Assembly: GCF_039545035.1 (NCBI RefSeq)
Contig: NZ_BAABRO010000002.1
Coordinates: 62,001-126,000, forward strand
Reading direction: 5' to 3'
Length of the DNA: 64,000 nt
DNA from: Novipirellula caenicola
Lineage (GTDB): Bacteria > Planctomycetota > Planctomycetia > Pirellulales > Pirellulaceae
The notes beneath the pieces are model-generated. The model made no database searches, was not told the origin of the DNA, and saw only the letters and a program-made list of their open reading frames with translations. Of this stretch, positions 28,862 to 38,567 are shown piece after piece; the stretch's first letter is position 1, and each line of letters starts with the position of its first letter. A program made the translations under genes and the position numbers.

Positions 28862-28977
28862 CGGCTTGTTGATTTAGTGAAGTTTCCTGCGGCAAGGGGG
28901 TATGATGGACTTCCTAGTCCGTCAATGGTGTATTCGACGGACTAGGAAGTCCATCGTACGACTAAAACAACAGGTCG
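28862..28977. repeat. 117-bp MITE-like palindromic repeat, copy 4 (inverted)
   Basis: Opposite orientation to the other three: the GAAGTTTCCTGCGGCAAGGG part now comes first. It starts 14 bp after the serB stop, so it may also act in 3'-end formation of that mRNA. Confidence 0.8.
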
Positions 28978-28984
28978 CCCCTAA

Positions 28985-29240
28985 ACCGTTGGCTCACGCC
29001 AACGGCAGGTCATGTCTCGGACTCCGGCCTATTCGCTTGCTACTAGAGCTTTTTCACTTTTGATGTAGCTGCCGTCGCCAGACGGTGGACCACGTTCTGG
29101 CGAACGTAGCTACGGCCGTTTATTCGAGCAAACGCTGCCGACTCCAACGAATCTTGCAGCTGCTCGCGATATTGCTTGGCCTAGCCGGGAAGGGATCTTT
29201 AGCAAGATCCACTACGATGGTCGTGGAAAGGATCTTTGGC
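28985..29240. repeat. REP-type hairpins between serB and pheS
   Basis: ACCGTTGGCTCACGCCAACGG (28986-29006), a GTAGCT...CGCCAGA/TCTGGCG...AGCTAC palindrome (29068-29114) and GGATCTTTAGCAAGATCC (about 29189) with a near copy at 29230. No gene is present in this gap of about 440 bp. Confidence 0.6.
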
Positions 29241-29290
29241 AAGATCCGATAGGTTGGTCGTATCGTCAGCAGCTCAAATTCGATTGCTTG

Positions 29291-30316
29291 CTAGAACTGC
29301 CGTAAAAATCGCAGGTCGCCGCTGTACAGGTCGCGGATGTCGGTGATCCCGTGTCGACGCATGCACAGCCGCTCGACGCCCAACCCGAACGCGAATCCGC
29401 TGACCTTTTCTGGGTCGTAACCGACCGCTTCAAAGACCGCGGGATCGACCATCCCCGCACCGCCAAATTCGATCCAGGTATCATTCCACAGGAAATCGAC
29501 TTCCACACTCGGCTCGGTGAACGGAAAGAACGAAGGCCGGAAGCGGATCTGAACGTCGCCGCCAAGATAGTTGGTCGCAAACACACGAAGAACCGTCTTC
29601 AAATTCGCCATCGTGACGTGCTTGTCAACGTACAAGCCTTCCATTTGATGGAACATCGGATAATGCGTCGCGTCAGGTGCATCAGGTCGATACACACGGC
29701 CCAGCGAGATCACGCGGATCGGCGGTTCATGTTGCTCCATGACGCGGATCTGCACCGTGCTGGTTTGGCTTCGCAGCAACTGCGATCCTTCGCTACCGGC
29801 TTGAGTAGCCGACGCGGTCGCCAGATAAAAATTGTCCAGCGGGTCACGTGCTGGATGATCTTCGGGAATGTTCAGCGCGACGAAATTGTGCCACGGATCT
29901 TCGACCTCAGGCCCTTCGGCCGCCTCGAATCCCATTCGCCCCATGATCTCCATCAAATGATTGATGGTTTGCGTGATCGGGTGAATGTGCCCAACGTTGG
30001 GCCGGATTCCTGGCAGCGTCGCATCGAATGTCGGATCGATCCCCGACGCTTCGCCGCCGCCCAAACGCGATTGCGATGCCTCGAACGATTCTTGCAACTT
30101 TGCCTTGAATGCGTTGAGTCGCATCCCCGCAGCCTTGCGATCGCTTGGATCGATGCCACCCATCATCTTTTGAACGTCTTTGAGTGCCCCTTTTTTCGCA
30201 CCTAGAAAACGCACACGGGTTTCTTCCACGGCGTCAGCATCGGCAGCGTTCTCGAACGAATCGAGAGCGTCTTTTTCGAGTTGGTCGAGCGTGCTGATGA
30301 ATTTATCGAGGGACAT
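29291..30316 (-). CDS. pheS: Phenylalanine--tRNA ligase alpha subunit
   Basis: 341 residues. It charges tRNA-Phe with the beta subunit (pheT, not in the window). The N-terminal coiled coil is followed by class II motif 2 (VYRPDAPDATHYPMFHQMEGL) and motif 3 (FAFGLGVERLCMRRHGI), with the usual DIRDLYSGDLRFLRQF end. It lies downstream of rplT but is separated by a terminator hairpin at 30408-30447, so it probably also has its own promoter. Confidence 0.95.
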   Translation of the reverse strand: MSLDKFISTLDQLEKDALDSFENAADADAVEETRVRFLGAKKGALKDVQKMMGGIDPSDRKAAGMRLNAFKAKLQESFEASQSRLGGGEASGIDPTFDATLPGIRPNVGHIHPITQTINHLMEIMGRMGFEAAEGPEVEDPWHNFVALNIPEDHPARDPLDNFYLATASATQAGSEGSQLLRSQTSTVQIRVMEQHEPPIRVISLGRVYRPDAPDATHYPMFHQMEGLYVDKHVTMANLKTVLRVFATNYLGGDVQIRFRPSFFPFTEPSVEVDFLWNDTWIEFGGAGMVDPAVFEAVGYDPEKVSGFAFGLGVERLCMRRHGITDIRDLYSGDLRFLRQF

Positions 30317-30407
30317 GATGCCAGGACACTAAGTCAAATGAGGGTGGGGAAGGAGCGAGAAAACGAGGACCATTGGTTAGCAGCGAGCTACCCAAAAATA
30401 AACCCAG

Positions 30408-30447
30408 CAAAAAATAAACCCAGAGTGCGTTAAACGCGACTCTGGGT
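30408..30447 (-). terminator. Rho-independent terminator between rplT and pheS
   Basis: 9-bp stem ACCCAGAGT/ACTCTGGGT (30418-30426 with 30439-30447), extended inward by GCG/CGC, followed on the minus strand by TTTATTTTTTG. Confidence 0.8.
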
Positions 30448-30487
30448 CGTATTGGTTTACCCCTAAACAGGGAAAGACACCCGAGGC

Positions 30488-30844
30488 TTAGGCCGCGAGA
30501 ACTTCTTTGACCTTGTCGCAGACCTCTTTGAAGCCAGCCTTGTCGTGGATCGCCATTTCCGAAAGCATCTTACGATCCAATTGGATACCGGCCTTGTTCA
30601 GACCGTAGATGAATTGGCTGTAGCGAATCCCGTGCTGACGAACCGCAGCGTTGATACGAACGATCCATAGGCGGCGAAAGTCACGCTTGCGGACGCGACG
30701 ATCGCGGAACGCATACACACCAGCCCGAAGCAATGTCTCCTTGACGCTTCGTGTCAGTTTACCGCGTCCGCCGCGGAAACCTTTGGCTCGTTTAAACAGA
30801 CGCTTTTTAGATTGCCGACGTGCTGAACCTTTGGTGGTACGCAT
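30488..30844 (-). CDS. rplT: 50S ribosomal protein bL20
   Basis: 118 residues. [17 protein letters not shown] and [17 protein letters not shown] are unmistakable L20 text, a basic protein that nucleates 50S assembly. It follows rpmI by 214 bp on the same strand. In many bacteria L20 represses its own operon through the leader; whether the long rpmI-rplT gap does this here is not shown. Confidence 0.97.
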   Translation of the reverse strand: MRTTKGSARRQSKKRLFKRAKGFRGGRGKLTRSVKETLLRAGVYAFRDRRVRKRDFRRLWIVRINAAVRQHGIRYSQFIYGLNKAGIQLDRKMLSEMAIHDKAGFKEVCDKVKEVLAA

Positions 30845-31058
30845 TGCTTTTACTTCCTAATGGTTGGATCGAATGCTCGAGGATATCGTCGTTGCGATAG
30901 GGGTTGTTCGAGCTTTTCGTCGCCTTTCTGACTTCAGGCCCCCGTCAGTTCGATGCTGCGGGTGTTTCGCCTAGCCAGATGGATACGGTTCGACTTTGGG
31001 GTTGTGTGAAAAAATAAATAGAAGGTTTGAAATGCGAAAGCGATAAATGCTTTCGTAC

Positions 31059-31265
31059 TTAGTTGCTGTAGCCGTTTAGAGCTGCGTGAATGGTCGGTTC
31101 CATCACGCTATCCAGCGAGGTGGTGCCACGCAGGTTACGACGACGCTTTTTGGTCAGGCCTTTTGCCAGGTGGCTCGTGCCGGAGGAGCGATGCATTGCC
31201 TTGCCAGTTGCTGACAAGCGAAATCGCTTTTTGGTGCCCTTGTGGGTCTTGATCTTGGTACCCAT
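31059..31265 (-). CDS. rpmI: 50S ribosomal protein bL35
   Basis: 68 residues from the ATG at 31265. GTKIKTHKGTKKRFRLSATG and AKGLTKKRRRNLRG identify L35. An upstream extension of the frame to 31322 is not family-like. infC, normally just upstream, is absent; pyrF occupies that place. Confidence 0.97.
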   Translation of the reverse strand: MGTKIKTHKGTKKRFRLSATGKAMHRSSGTSHLAKGLTKKRRRNLRGTTSLDSVMEPTIHAALNGYSN

Positions 31266-31385
31266 TTGTGATCCGCAAGTAATAGGTAGGGTGGTTTGGT
31301 AAACAACGGTTCGATCGAACACTTCCTTTAGGGTCCTGATCGAACCGCGAAGCTTACCGAATCGCGTTTATTTCCGAAAGTCCTG

Positions 31386-32324
31386 CTAGGAAATTCGCGT
31401 GGCCAGGACGGCATTCATTTCGTCGGTGGCCGCAGAAACGGCATCCTGCCAACGAGATTCACCGTATTTTTGCGAATATTCGTCGCGACGATGGGCAAAA
31501 ATCAAGTTTCGCGAGTTGTTGACGATCGCCCCCATTCCGGCGTCGTCAAATCCCGCAATCACGTCTTTTGCCGTCCCGCCCTGGGCGCCAAAGCCCGGAA
31601 TCAAGATCCAACTGGTCGGCATCGCTGCCCGCATTTCGGCCAATTGCTCGGGATAAGTCGCCCCCACCACCGCTCCGATCGGGCCATAGCCGCTCTCACC
31701 CGTACGCCCCTGGTTCAATTCCTGGACCAATTCGGCCACACGAGCGTAGATGGTTTGCCCGTCCGTCACGCGGTCCTGCAGCAGCCCCCCGCCTGGGTTA
31801 GATGTTTTGACCAGCACAAACACGCCCGCAGCCCGCTCGTCACAGACCTCGACGAACGGTTCGAGTGAATCGCGGCCCAAATAGGGGCTGACCGTCAACG
31901 AGTCGCTGCCCCACGGGCTGGCGTCTCCCGCCCCCAAATAGGCCTGAGCGTAGGCGGTCGCGGTGCTGCCGATGTCGTTCCGCTTGCCATCGGTGATCAC
32001 CAATAACCCGGCATCCGACGCATACCCGATGACTTGGCCGAGCGAGACCATGCCGGCTGGTCCGAGCTGTTCAAAGAAGGCGGCTTGCGGTTTGACGCAG
32101 GCGACTTTGTCTTTGACGACGTCGATGATGTCACAGCAAAACTGCGTGTACGCCGCGGCTTTTGCATCCGCAGCCCCACTTTCGGCGATTTGCCGGATCG
32201 AGGTCGGCAATTGCTCCAAGCGAGGATCCAGGCCGACACAGGTGACCGATCCCGTTCGCCGCACCGCCTGGGCAAGACGATCCGCAAACGCAGTGGGTTT
32301 GTTTTGGCTGGTGCTTTGACTCAT
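31386..32324 (-). CDS. pyrF: Orotidine 5'-phosphate decarboxylase (type 2)
   Basis: 312 residues. It decarboxylates OMP to UMP in pyrimidine synthesis. CVGLDPRLEQLP is the N-terminal phosphate-side motif, ITDGKRNDIGSTA holds the catalytic Lys/Asp pair and IPGFGAQGGTAKDV the phosphate loop. The length above 270 fits the type 2 subfamily. It is 120 bp upstream of rpmI on the same strand. Confidence 0.95.
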   Translation of the reverse strand: MSQSTSQNKPTAFADRLAQAVRRTGSVTCVGLDPRLEQLPTSIRQIAESGAADAKAAAYTQFCCDIIDVVKDKVACVKPQAAFFEQLGPAGMVSLGQVIGYASDAGLLVITDGKRNDIGSTATAYAQAYLGAGDASPWGSDSLTVSPYLGRDSLEPFVEVCDERAAGVFVLVKTSNPGGGLLQDRVTDGQTIYARVAELVQELNQGRTGESGYGPIGAVVGATYPEQLAEMRAAMPTSWILIPGFGAQGGTAKDVIAGFDDAGMGAIVNNSRNLIFAHRRDEYSQKYGESRWQDAVSAATDEMNAVLATRIS

Positions 32325-32467
32325 CGGAACGCGTCTCGATCAAATGGAGGTACAGAAAAGGGAACGAGGTTGAAAGGTGAGCCCATTTTCTGATTCCTGA
32401 GCCCCGATTCGTCAAGGATGGAAGCGGCCACTGCGAAGCGTTACGATTGTCATTAGACGTGCTGCAA

Positions 32468-32522
32468 CTCCGAAACGCAGAACGTCTTGGTCGCCCCGCC
32501 TCGCCAGTCCTGCGTTTCGGAG
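32468..32522. repeat. Hairpin upstream of the Dabb lipoprotein gene
   Basis: CTCCGAAACGCAG (32468-32480) is perfectly inverted at 32510-32522. It lies just before the start at 32554, so in the transcript it could fold in the 5' leader. It may equally be a REP element. Confidence 0.5.
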
Positions 32523-32553
32523 CCGCAGTGCTTCACTCCCGCTTTGAGCCCCC

Positions 32554-33369
32554 ATGTCAAAATCCAACCATTTTCTATCACTGGCCGTGCTAACCGTTTC
32601 TTGTCTCGCGGTCGTAGCGGGCTGCACCGCTGACGAAGCCGCCACGACGACCACCGACCCAACCACTTCGTCCTCTGCGGACACATCCGAATCAACCGAT
32701 GCATCCGAATCAACTAAGGAATCACGCGTGCTGCGACATGCCGTCTTTTTCTCGTTCAAAGAATCCTCTTCGCCCGAACAGATCGATGCGGTCGCCAAAG
32801 CGTTCGAGCAGTTGCAGTCAAAAATTGATTCAATCGTCGATTTCGATTGGGGTGTGAACAACAGCCCCGAAGGACTCGACGATGGATTCACCCATTGTTT
32901 CCTATTGTCGTTTGCCGACGAAGCAGGCCGAGCGGAATACCTGCCCCACCCGGCTCACAAAGAATTTGGCGACACGCTGCGTCCGCACATGAAAGACGTG
33001 TTCGTGATCGATTATTGGGGCGTCGCCGACGAAGATGCGGATGCCGACCGCAACGATGGCGATGAAACCGAACTGAAACACGCCGTGTTCTTCAAATTCA
33101 AGGACGACGCATCCCAAGAAGACATCGCGAAAATCGAGCAAGCGTTTGCAGAGCTGCCAAACAAGATCGATTCGATCACCGATTTTGAATGGGGCACCAA
33201 TAACAGTCCCGAAAAACACGACGATGGCTTCACCCACTGCTTCATGGTCACGTTCGCGGACGAAGCGGGACGCGAAGCGTACTTGCCGCATCCTGATCAC
33301 AAAGCGTTTGTCGAAATACTGATGCCCGTCCTCGATAAAGCTCGCGTGTTAGACTTTACGACGAAATAG
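32554..33369 (+). CDS. Lipoprotein with two tandem Dabb (stress-responsive A/B barrel) domains
   Basis: 271 residues. The signal ends VVAGC (lipobox). A Thr/Ser/Asp-rich linker (about 26-60) precedes two Dabb domains that are near copies of each other: LRHAVFFSFKESSSPEQ...DWGVNNSPEGLDDGFTHCF and LKHAVFFKFKDDASQED...EWGTNNSPEKHDDGFTHCF. Each ends in a YLPHP-HK-F block. Dabb domains form dimeric barrels; here an intramolecular pair could make one barrel. Lipid-anchored, role unknown. It is 58 bp before acpS. Confidence 0.88.
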   Translation: MSKSNHFLSLAVLTVSCLAVVAGCTADEAATTTTDPTTSSSADTSESTDASESTKESRVLRHAVFFSFKESSSPEQIDAVAKAFEQLQSKIDSIVDFDWGVNNSPEGLDDGFTHCFLLSFADEAGRAEYLPHPAHKEFGDTLRPHMKDVFVIDYWGVADEDADADRNDGDETELKHAVFFKFKDDASQEDIAKIEQAFAELPNKIDSITDFEWGTNNSPEKHDDGFTHCFMVTFADEAGREAYLPHPDHKAFVEILMPVLDKARVLDFTTK

Positions 33370-33427
33370 TTTCGCAGCCGCGATTCCTCCTCTCTCCCCC
33401 TCTTTTCTTTTTACCCCATGGCCCTTC

Positions 33428-33814
33428 ATGGCAATCCTCGGACTCGGAACGGAAATTGTTGAATGTGTTCGCATCGCCAAAATGATCGAAGCGCATGGGG
33501 AACAATTTCTTGAACGTGTCTACAGTGCCAACGAAATCGAGTATTGTATTCAAACGGCAAACACGACTCAGTTGTTTGCCACTCGTTGGGCGGCGAAAGA
33601 GGCGGCGATGAAAGCGATGCGATGTCGGTACCAAGGAGTGCGTTGGACCGACATCGAAATCGTGGTGCATGTAGGCGAAGGACCAACCATGTTGCTCTCC
33701 GGTGCCGCGTCCCAATGGGCCGAACAACGAGGGATCGAGAGAGTTCATGTTTCGCTAGGTGCCTGCCGCACCCATGCCACCGCGTATGTCATCGCCACTG
33801 ACGAATTGGATTAA
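33428..33814 (+). CDS. acpS: Holo-[acyl-carrier-protein] synthase
   Basis: 128 residues. It transfers 4'-phosphopantetheine from CoA to acyl carrier proteins. GLGTEIVEC is the N-terminal motif, with Glu where most AcpS proteins have the Mg-binding Asp. RWAAKEAAMKA is the second motif with its metal Glu and catalytic Lys. Length is normal. It sits 6 bp before the symporter gene, but the two are not functionally linked in any obvious way. Confidence 0.9.
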   Translation: MAILGLGTEIVECVRIAKMIEAHGEQFLERVYSANEIEYCIQTANTTQLFATRWAAKEAAMKAMRCRYQGVRWTDIEIVVHVGEGPTMLLSGAASQWAEQRGIERVHVSLGACRTHATAYVIATDELD

Positions 33815-33820
33815 CCTGGA

Positions 33821-35311
33821 ATGTTTCGGCTCGCTCTGCATTGGCAACTCCTGATCGGGATGTTTTTTGGCACCATCCTGGGTGTGACGTTGAACATCAC
33901 CGCCTCGAATCGCACGACCACGGTCGTTCGCCAACCGGGCACGCCCAGCGAACTGCCTCGCGGGATCGATTCCGCCACGATTCACGACACTTCGGGCTCG
34001 ACGGTGATCCAGTATGTCAATGACCAAGGCGAGCAAGTCAAACGGGTCGTCGATCCGGTAGACCCGCAAGCAGGCGTATTTCGCTCGATCGAAACGCTCG
34101 CTGCCGTCGACCCGGCCGCCGTTGCGATCTACGAAACGTATGGCATGAGCGTCGCAAAACAGGTTGGCGGATGGCTGCAGCGGCTGGGGGGACTGTTTTT
34201 GCGAATGTTGCAAATGGTTGCCGTCCCGCTGATTATCACATCGCTGTTGACCGGAGTCTTGGGGCTGGGGTCTTCGCAAGGACTCGGGCGAATGTTTCGC
34301 CGCACGCTGACGTATTACATTTGCACCAGCATGTTGGCGATCACCACCGGGCTGTTGGTTGTCAACGTTGTTCGCCCCGGCCTGAAGGATAATGTCGTCG
34401 CTCGCGCCCATCCTGATGCGCACGAGGCGGAATCGCTGATCAATGTGTTGTTCGCGCAACTCGAGGCGATGATCCCCAAGAACCCGTTTGCCGCCGTCGT
34501 CGACTCGAATTTCTTGTCGGTGATCGCGTTCACGATCGCGTTCGCGTTGTTCACCATTTCGGTCGGAGGCAAGACGGCCGAGCGGATTGGTGACGCCGCC
34601 AAAGCCGGATTTGACGTGATGATGGCGATGACGATGGCGATCATCAAACTCGCGCCGCTCGGCGTTTTCTTTTTGATCGCCGCGGTCACCGCGACTCAGG
34701 GAACCAGTGTGTTCATGGCGTTGGCGTGGTACGTCGTCGCAGTGGCAGTCGCGTTAGCGATCCACTCGCTGATCACGTTGCCGTTGATTTTAAAATTCAT
34801 CGCCAAACGAAGTCCGGTTGAATTTTTCAAAGCGATGTCGCCAGCGTTGTTGACCGCGTTTAGCAGTGCCAGCAGCAATGGGACTTTGCCGTTGACGATG
34901 TCGAGCGTGGAAGAGCGTGCCGGGATCAGCAACCGCACCGGATCGTTTGTGCTACCGCTCGGAGCGACAATCAACATGGATGGCACAGCGCTGTACGAAG
35001 CCGTCGCGGTGTTATTCATTGCTCAGTTACACTTTGAGCGCAATTTAGAAATGAGCGAGCAGATCGTCGTCGCGCTAACGGCGTTATTGGCCAGTGTCGG
35101 TGCAGCGGGCATCCCGCACGCCGGGTTAGTGATGATGGCGATCATATTGAACGCCGTCGGATTACCGCTAGAGATGCAAGGCATCATCTTGGCGGTCGAC
35201 CGCGTATTGGACATGTGCCGCACCTCGGTCAACGTCTGGAGCGACTCCTGCGGCTGCGCCGTCGTGGAAGCCCTCGAACTCGCCGACGCCCCCAAGCCAA
35301 GTACAGAATAG
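33821..35311 (+). CDS. Dicarboxylate/amino acid:cation symporter (DAACS family)
   Basis: 496 residues, inner membrane, about eight helices plus two re-entrant loops. It takes up glutamate/aspartate or C4-dicarboxylates with Na+ or H+. SSASSNGTLPLTMSSVEE is the serine-rich HP1 loop, GATINMDGTALYEAVAVLFIAQ (in part) the NMDGT motif, and DRVLDMCRTSVNVWSD the helix 8 motif. An unusual polar insert of about 70 residues (about 25-95) lies between the first two helices, on the periplasmic side. Substrate is not determinable. Confidence 0.92.
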   Translation: MFRLALHWQLLIGMFFGTILGVTLNITASNRTTTVVRQPGTPSELPRGIDSATIHDTSGSTVIQYVNDQGEQVKRVVDPVDPQAGVFRSIETLAAVDPAAVAIYETYGMSVAKQVGGWLQRLGGLFLRMLQMVAVPLIITSLLTGVLGLGSSQGLGRMFRRTLTYYICTSMLAITTGLLVVNVVRPGLKDNVVARAHPDAHEAESLINVLFAQLEAMIPKNPFAAVVDSNFLSVIAFTIAFALFTISVGGKTAERIGDAAKAGFDVMMAMTMAIIKLAPLGVFFLIAAVTATQGTSVFMALAWYVVAVAVALAIHSLITLPLILKFIAKRSPVEFFKAMSPALLTAFSSASSNGTLPLTMSSVEERAGISNRTGSFVLPLGATINMDGTALYEAVAVLFIAQLHFERNLEMSEQIVVALTALLASVGAAGIPHAGLVMMAIILNAVGLPLEMQGIILAVDRVLDMCRTSVNVWSDSCGCAVVEALELADAPKPSTE

Positions 35312-37919
35312 ACTTCTCAGTCTATCAATGTGGGATAGGCTTCCAGCCTGTCAACGTGGGACAGGCTTCCAGCCTGTCAATGTGGAATTGGCTCCCAGCC
35401 TGTCATCAAACTCCCAACGACAATTGCCAAATAGCCATTGTCGATTTAACTTCTTCAGTTCTTCTCCCCGGCCTCAACGTCGCTGCACGCACAGCAAACA
35501 ACGCACGCGTTTCAACGATCATCCCCAATTCCCGAAAGAGACGGCATGCTGAAGCCCACGGTGTGAGCCGTGGGTTACAAAACAACCCAAGAATGAGAGC
35601 CCTGAAGGGGCGACAGGAAAGACCGACGTCTACCGCGATCGGACCAGTTATCTTGCACTCGCGCAAACGCAGCGCCGTAAAAAAACACAGGCCCGCAAAT
35701 CAACGCGAATACTTGCTCCGTCTCAACGGCCTCAGCCTAAGCCAAAATACTGCCACACGACACCTTTCCAATCTCCCCCCCCCCCATCAATTCCGCGTCC
35801 GCTCAGTCTAGCCCCACCCTCCCGTAGTGGATCTTGCTAAAGATCCCGCCCCAAGACGACGGTCAAACACACACAGCCAAGCTCATTGAATCACAGTAGT
35901 TGCCCACCCTGCAAACCTGAACGCAGATTGCTCGGACAATTTGAACAGGAGCAAACCGAGGCATCAGAGTGACAAGTCACGTATTCTCCATCAGCCACCT
36001 CTCCCGAGCGCAGCACGGGAGAGGTCGGACGGGCCCTAAAGGCCTCGTCCGGGTGAGGGCTTGTCTCCAGCTCACTCGCACCCTGCCCGACTCACCCCGA
36101 CTCCCCGTAGTGGATCTTGCTAAAGATCCCGCCCCAAAACGACCGCCAACCACACACAGCCGAGCTCATTCAATCACAGCAGTTGCCCACCTCGCAAACC
36201 TGAACGTAGATTGCTCGGACAATTTGAACAGGAGCAAACGGAGGCAACAGAGTTACAAGTCACGTATTCTCCATTAGCCACCTCTCCCGAGCGCAGCACG
36301 GGAGAGGTCGGACGGGCCCTAAAGGCCTCGTCCGGGTGAGGGCTTGTCTCCAGCTCACTCGCACCCTGCCCGACTCACCCCGACTCCCCGTAGTGGATCT
36401 TGCTAAAGATCCCGCCCCAAGAGGACCGTCAACCACACACAGCCATGCTCATTGAATCACTGTAGATGCCCACCCTGCAGACCTGAACGCAGATTGCGCG
36501 GACAATTCGAACAGAAGCAAACAGAGGAAACAGAGCCACAAATCCCCTCTTTCTCTGTTATCTCCCTTTCCTCCTGTTCAATGTTTTTCCCCCACTCGCA
36601 TCGAGCCGTCAGCTCTAACCATTTTAAAATTTACAATTGTCAATTTAACTTTTTCAATTCTCCTCCCCGGCCTCAACGTTGCTGCACGCACAGCAAACAA
36701 CGCACGCGTTTCAACGATCATCCCCAAGTCCCGAAAGAGACGGCATGCCGAAGCCCACGGCGTGAGCCGTGGGTTACAAAACAACCCAAGAATGAGAGCC
36801 CCGAAGGGGCGACAGGAAAGACCGACGTCTACCGCGATCGGACCCGTTATCTTGCACTCGCGCAACCACAGCGCCGTAAAAAAAGAACAGGCCCGCGAAT
36901 CAACGCGAATACTTGCTCCGTCTCAACGCCCTCAACCTAAGCCAAATTTCCGCCCCCACAACACCTTTCCAATCTCCACCACCTAGCATCAATTCCGCGT
37001 CCGCTCAGTCTAGCCCCACCCTCCGTAGTGGATCTTGCTAAAGATCCCGACCCAAAACGACCGGCAACCACACACAGCCAAGCCCATTCAATCACAGTGG
37101 TTGCCCACCCTGCAGACCTGAACGCAGATTGCTCGGACAATTTGAACAGGAGCAAACCGCGGCATCGGAGTTACAAGTCGCCTTTTTCTCTGTTACCTCC
37201 CTTACCTCCTGTTCAATGAATTCTTCCCCACTCGGGTCCAGCCGTCAGATTCATCCATTTTAAATTTTACAATTTTCAATTTAACTTTTTCAATTCTCCC
37301 AGCTTTCACTCCGCGTGACTAAGCAACTTTTGGATCGTGTAAATGTCGGTTCCCGCACGCAGTTAATGCATAGCAAAACGATGGCAAAAAACATGCGAAC
37401 TGACGTGCTTGTGAATTTCCACCTGGAGGACTGCCACGTCAACTCGCGTGAGGCTCCGGGATACTTTCGCTCCGGTGCTTTCGGCAATCCCCCGGTTCGG
37501 CAAAGAGAAGCTGGCCAAATCGATCCTGTGGAGCAGATTGCGTCCCGGTTGCGGTGGCCCCACAGCAAAGGTCATCGCCCACACCCACGGCCACTAAAAG
37601 CAGTGTGGCATTTCGGAGTACTGAATCGATTTTACCGCCGCGCTGCATCGCCCCAGCACGATCTTTGCTGATTTTCTGCATGACTGCATGACTGCATGAC
37701 AGGTCAATGCCTCTGATAGAAGAATTGTTTGTAATTTTGCTTGACCCAAGAATCGAGTCCCCCCATACTCAGCAAACGACAACCGGCGATAACACTCCCT
37801 CGCACCGGCGATAACACTCTACGTGTCACCGAGGGAGCCGAAGGTCCAAACGGCGATAACAGCCCCAAGATCCGCTTATCGCCACCACAACCAGCGATAA
37901 TTACTTCGTTGCGTCAACT
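35312..37919. repeat. Gene-free repeat region: 283-bp tandem units and a duplicated 390-bp block
   Basis: Units starting with GTAGTGGATCTTGCTAAAGA lie at 35824, 36107 and 36390 (period 283) and again at 37025. A block of about 390 bp at 35436-35823 is repeated at 36636-37024, containing CCCACGG...CCGTGGG and AGCCC(T/C)GAAGGGGC hairpins. The order is block, unit, unit, unit, block, unit. Three CAGGCTTCCAGCCTGTCAA-like repeats start the region (35330-35405). From 37240 to 37740 nothing was recognised. At 37785-37900 four GGCGATAAC motifs precede the cassette array. Confidence 0.7.
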
Positions 37920-38462
37920 ATGAAACAATTTTCGATCGCAACTGTTCTCCTGATCGTCACGTGGTGCGGAATCGGATTCTACGTACTGAGTCGCTACCTT
38001 GCTGAACACCCGTACCGAGGCGCCACGCATGGCATATCAAATACCGTTCTCTACGAGTCACGGATCGGTGCTGAGCTTGAATCGACTCAACAAGTAACAC
38101 TTGAATCCATGCCCGCTTGGAATGCTGCCGCGGCTAATCCGCCACTTTCCGCAAAGCGCGCTCTCTTGATCGCTGATCGAATCCGAAGGGAGCGTCTCCG
38201 CGACAACAAAGACTGGAAATGGGGGCTAAGGTCGCTGACGCTTCATCCGCTTGACACAAAAAACCAGATTTGGTGTTGGCGCATCGAATTCGATGCAGAG
38301 CCGGTCTCACATGACGTGATTGGTGCAATGCCCGCGCTTTCCACAATCGTCATGATGGATGGATCGTGTTACGTACAGACGCAAGCCGGTTTCGGTTACA
38401 TGAAAGAAATCGGCATACTTACAGCAGCAACTTCAGGCACACCTACACTCGAAGACGAATGA
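37920..38462 (+). CDS. Cassette gene: membrane-anchored hypothetical
   Basis: 180 residues. One N-terminal membrane helix (FSIATVLLIVTWCGIGFYVL) then a soluble, extracytoplasmic part with WCWRIEFDAEPVSHDVIGAMP and a VMMDGSCYV turn, suggesting a small beta-sheet domain of PepSY-like style (guess). The stop TGA directly abuts the left box CGTAAC of the first clear attC-like site. Not recognised. Confidence 0.65.
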   Translation: MKQFSIATVLLIVTWCGIGFYVLSRYLAEHPYRGATHGISNTVLYESRIGAELESTQQVTLESMPAWNAAAANPPLSAKRALLIADRIRRERLRDNKDWKWGLRSLTLHPLDTKNQIWCWRIEFDAEPVSHDVIGAMPALSTIVMMDGSCYVQTQAGFGYMKEIGILTAATSGTPTLEDE

Positions 38463-38550
38463 CGTAACCATGGGTGCACGGGAGCAGGGCTTGCGGCGTT
38501 TTTTGCAATGGATAGTCAACTCTCCGTGCCCCGTGATATCCGCCGTTACG
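38463..38550 (+). repeat. attC-like site 1
   Basis: Outer boxes CGTAAC (38463-38468) and GTTACG (38545-38550). The left inner arm CACGGG pairs with CCCGTG. An unpaired G before it and an A after it are the two extrahelical bases. The centre GTTTTTTGCAATGGATAGTC is shared with other sites. Confidence 0.8.
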
Positions 38551-38567
38551 CCTTCAATTAGCGCCAA

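Noticed and set aside
29351-30205. 284-codon + strand frame opposite pheS
   Set aside because: Shadow frame of a well-identified essential gene.
37290-37681. Short overlapping ORFs on both strands near 37.3-37.7 kb
   Set aside because: None has a family resemblance, consistent start site or coding style; left as unassigned.
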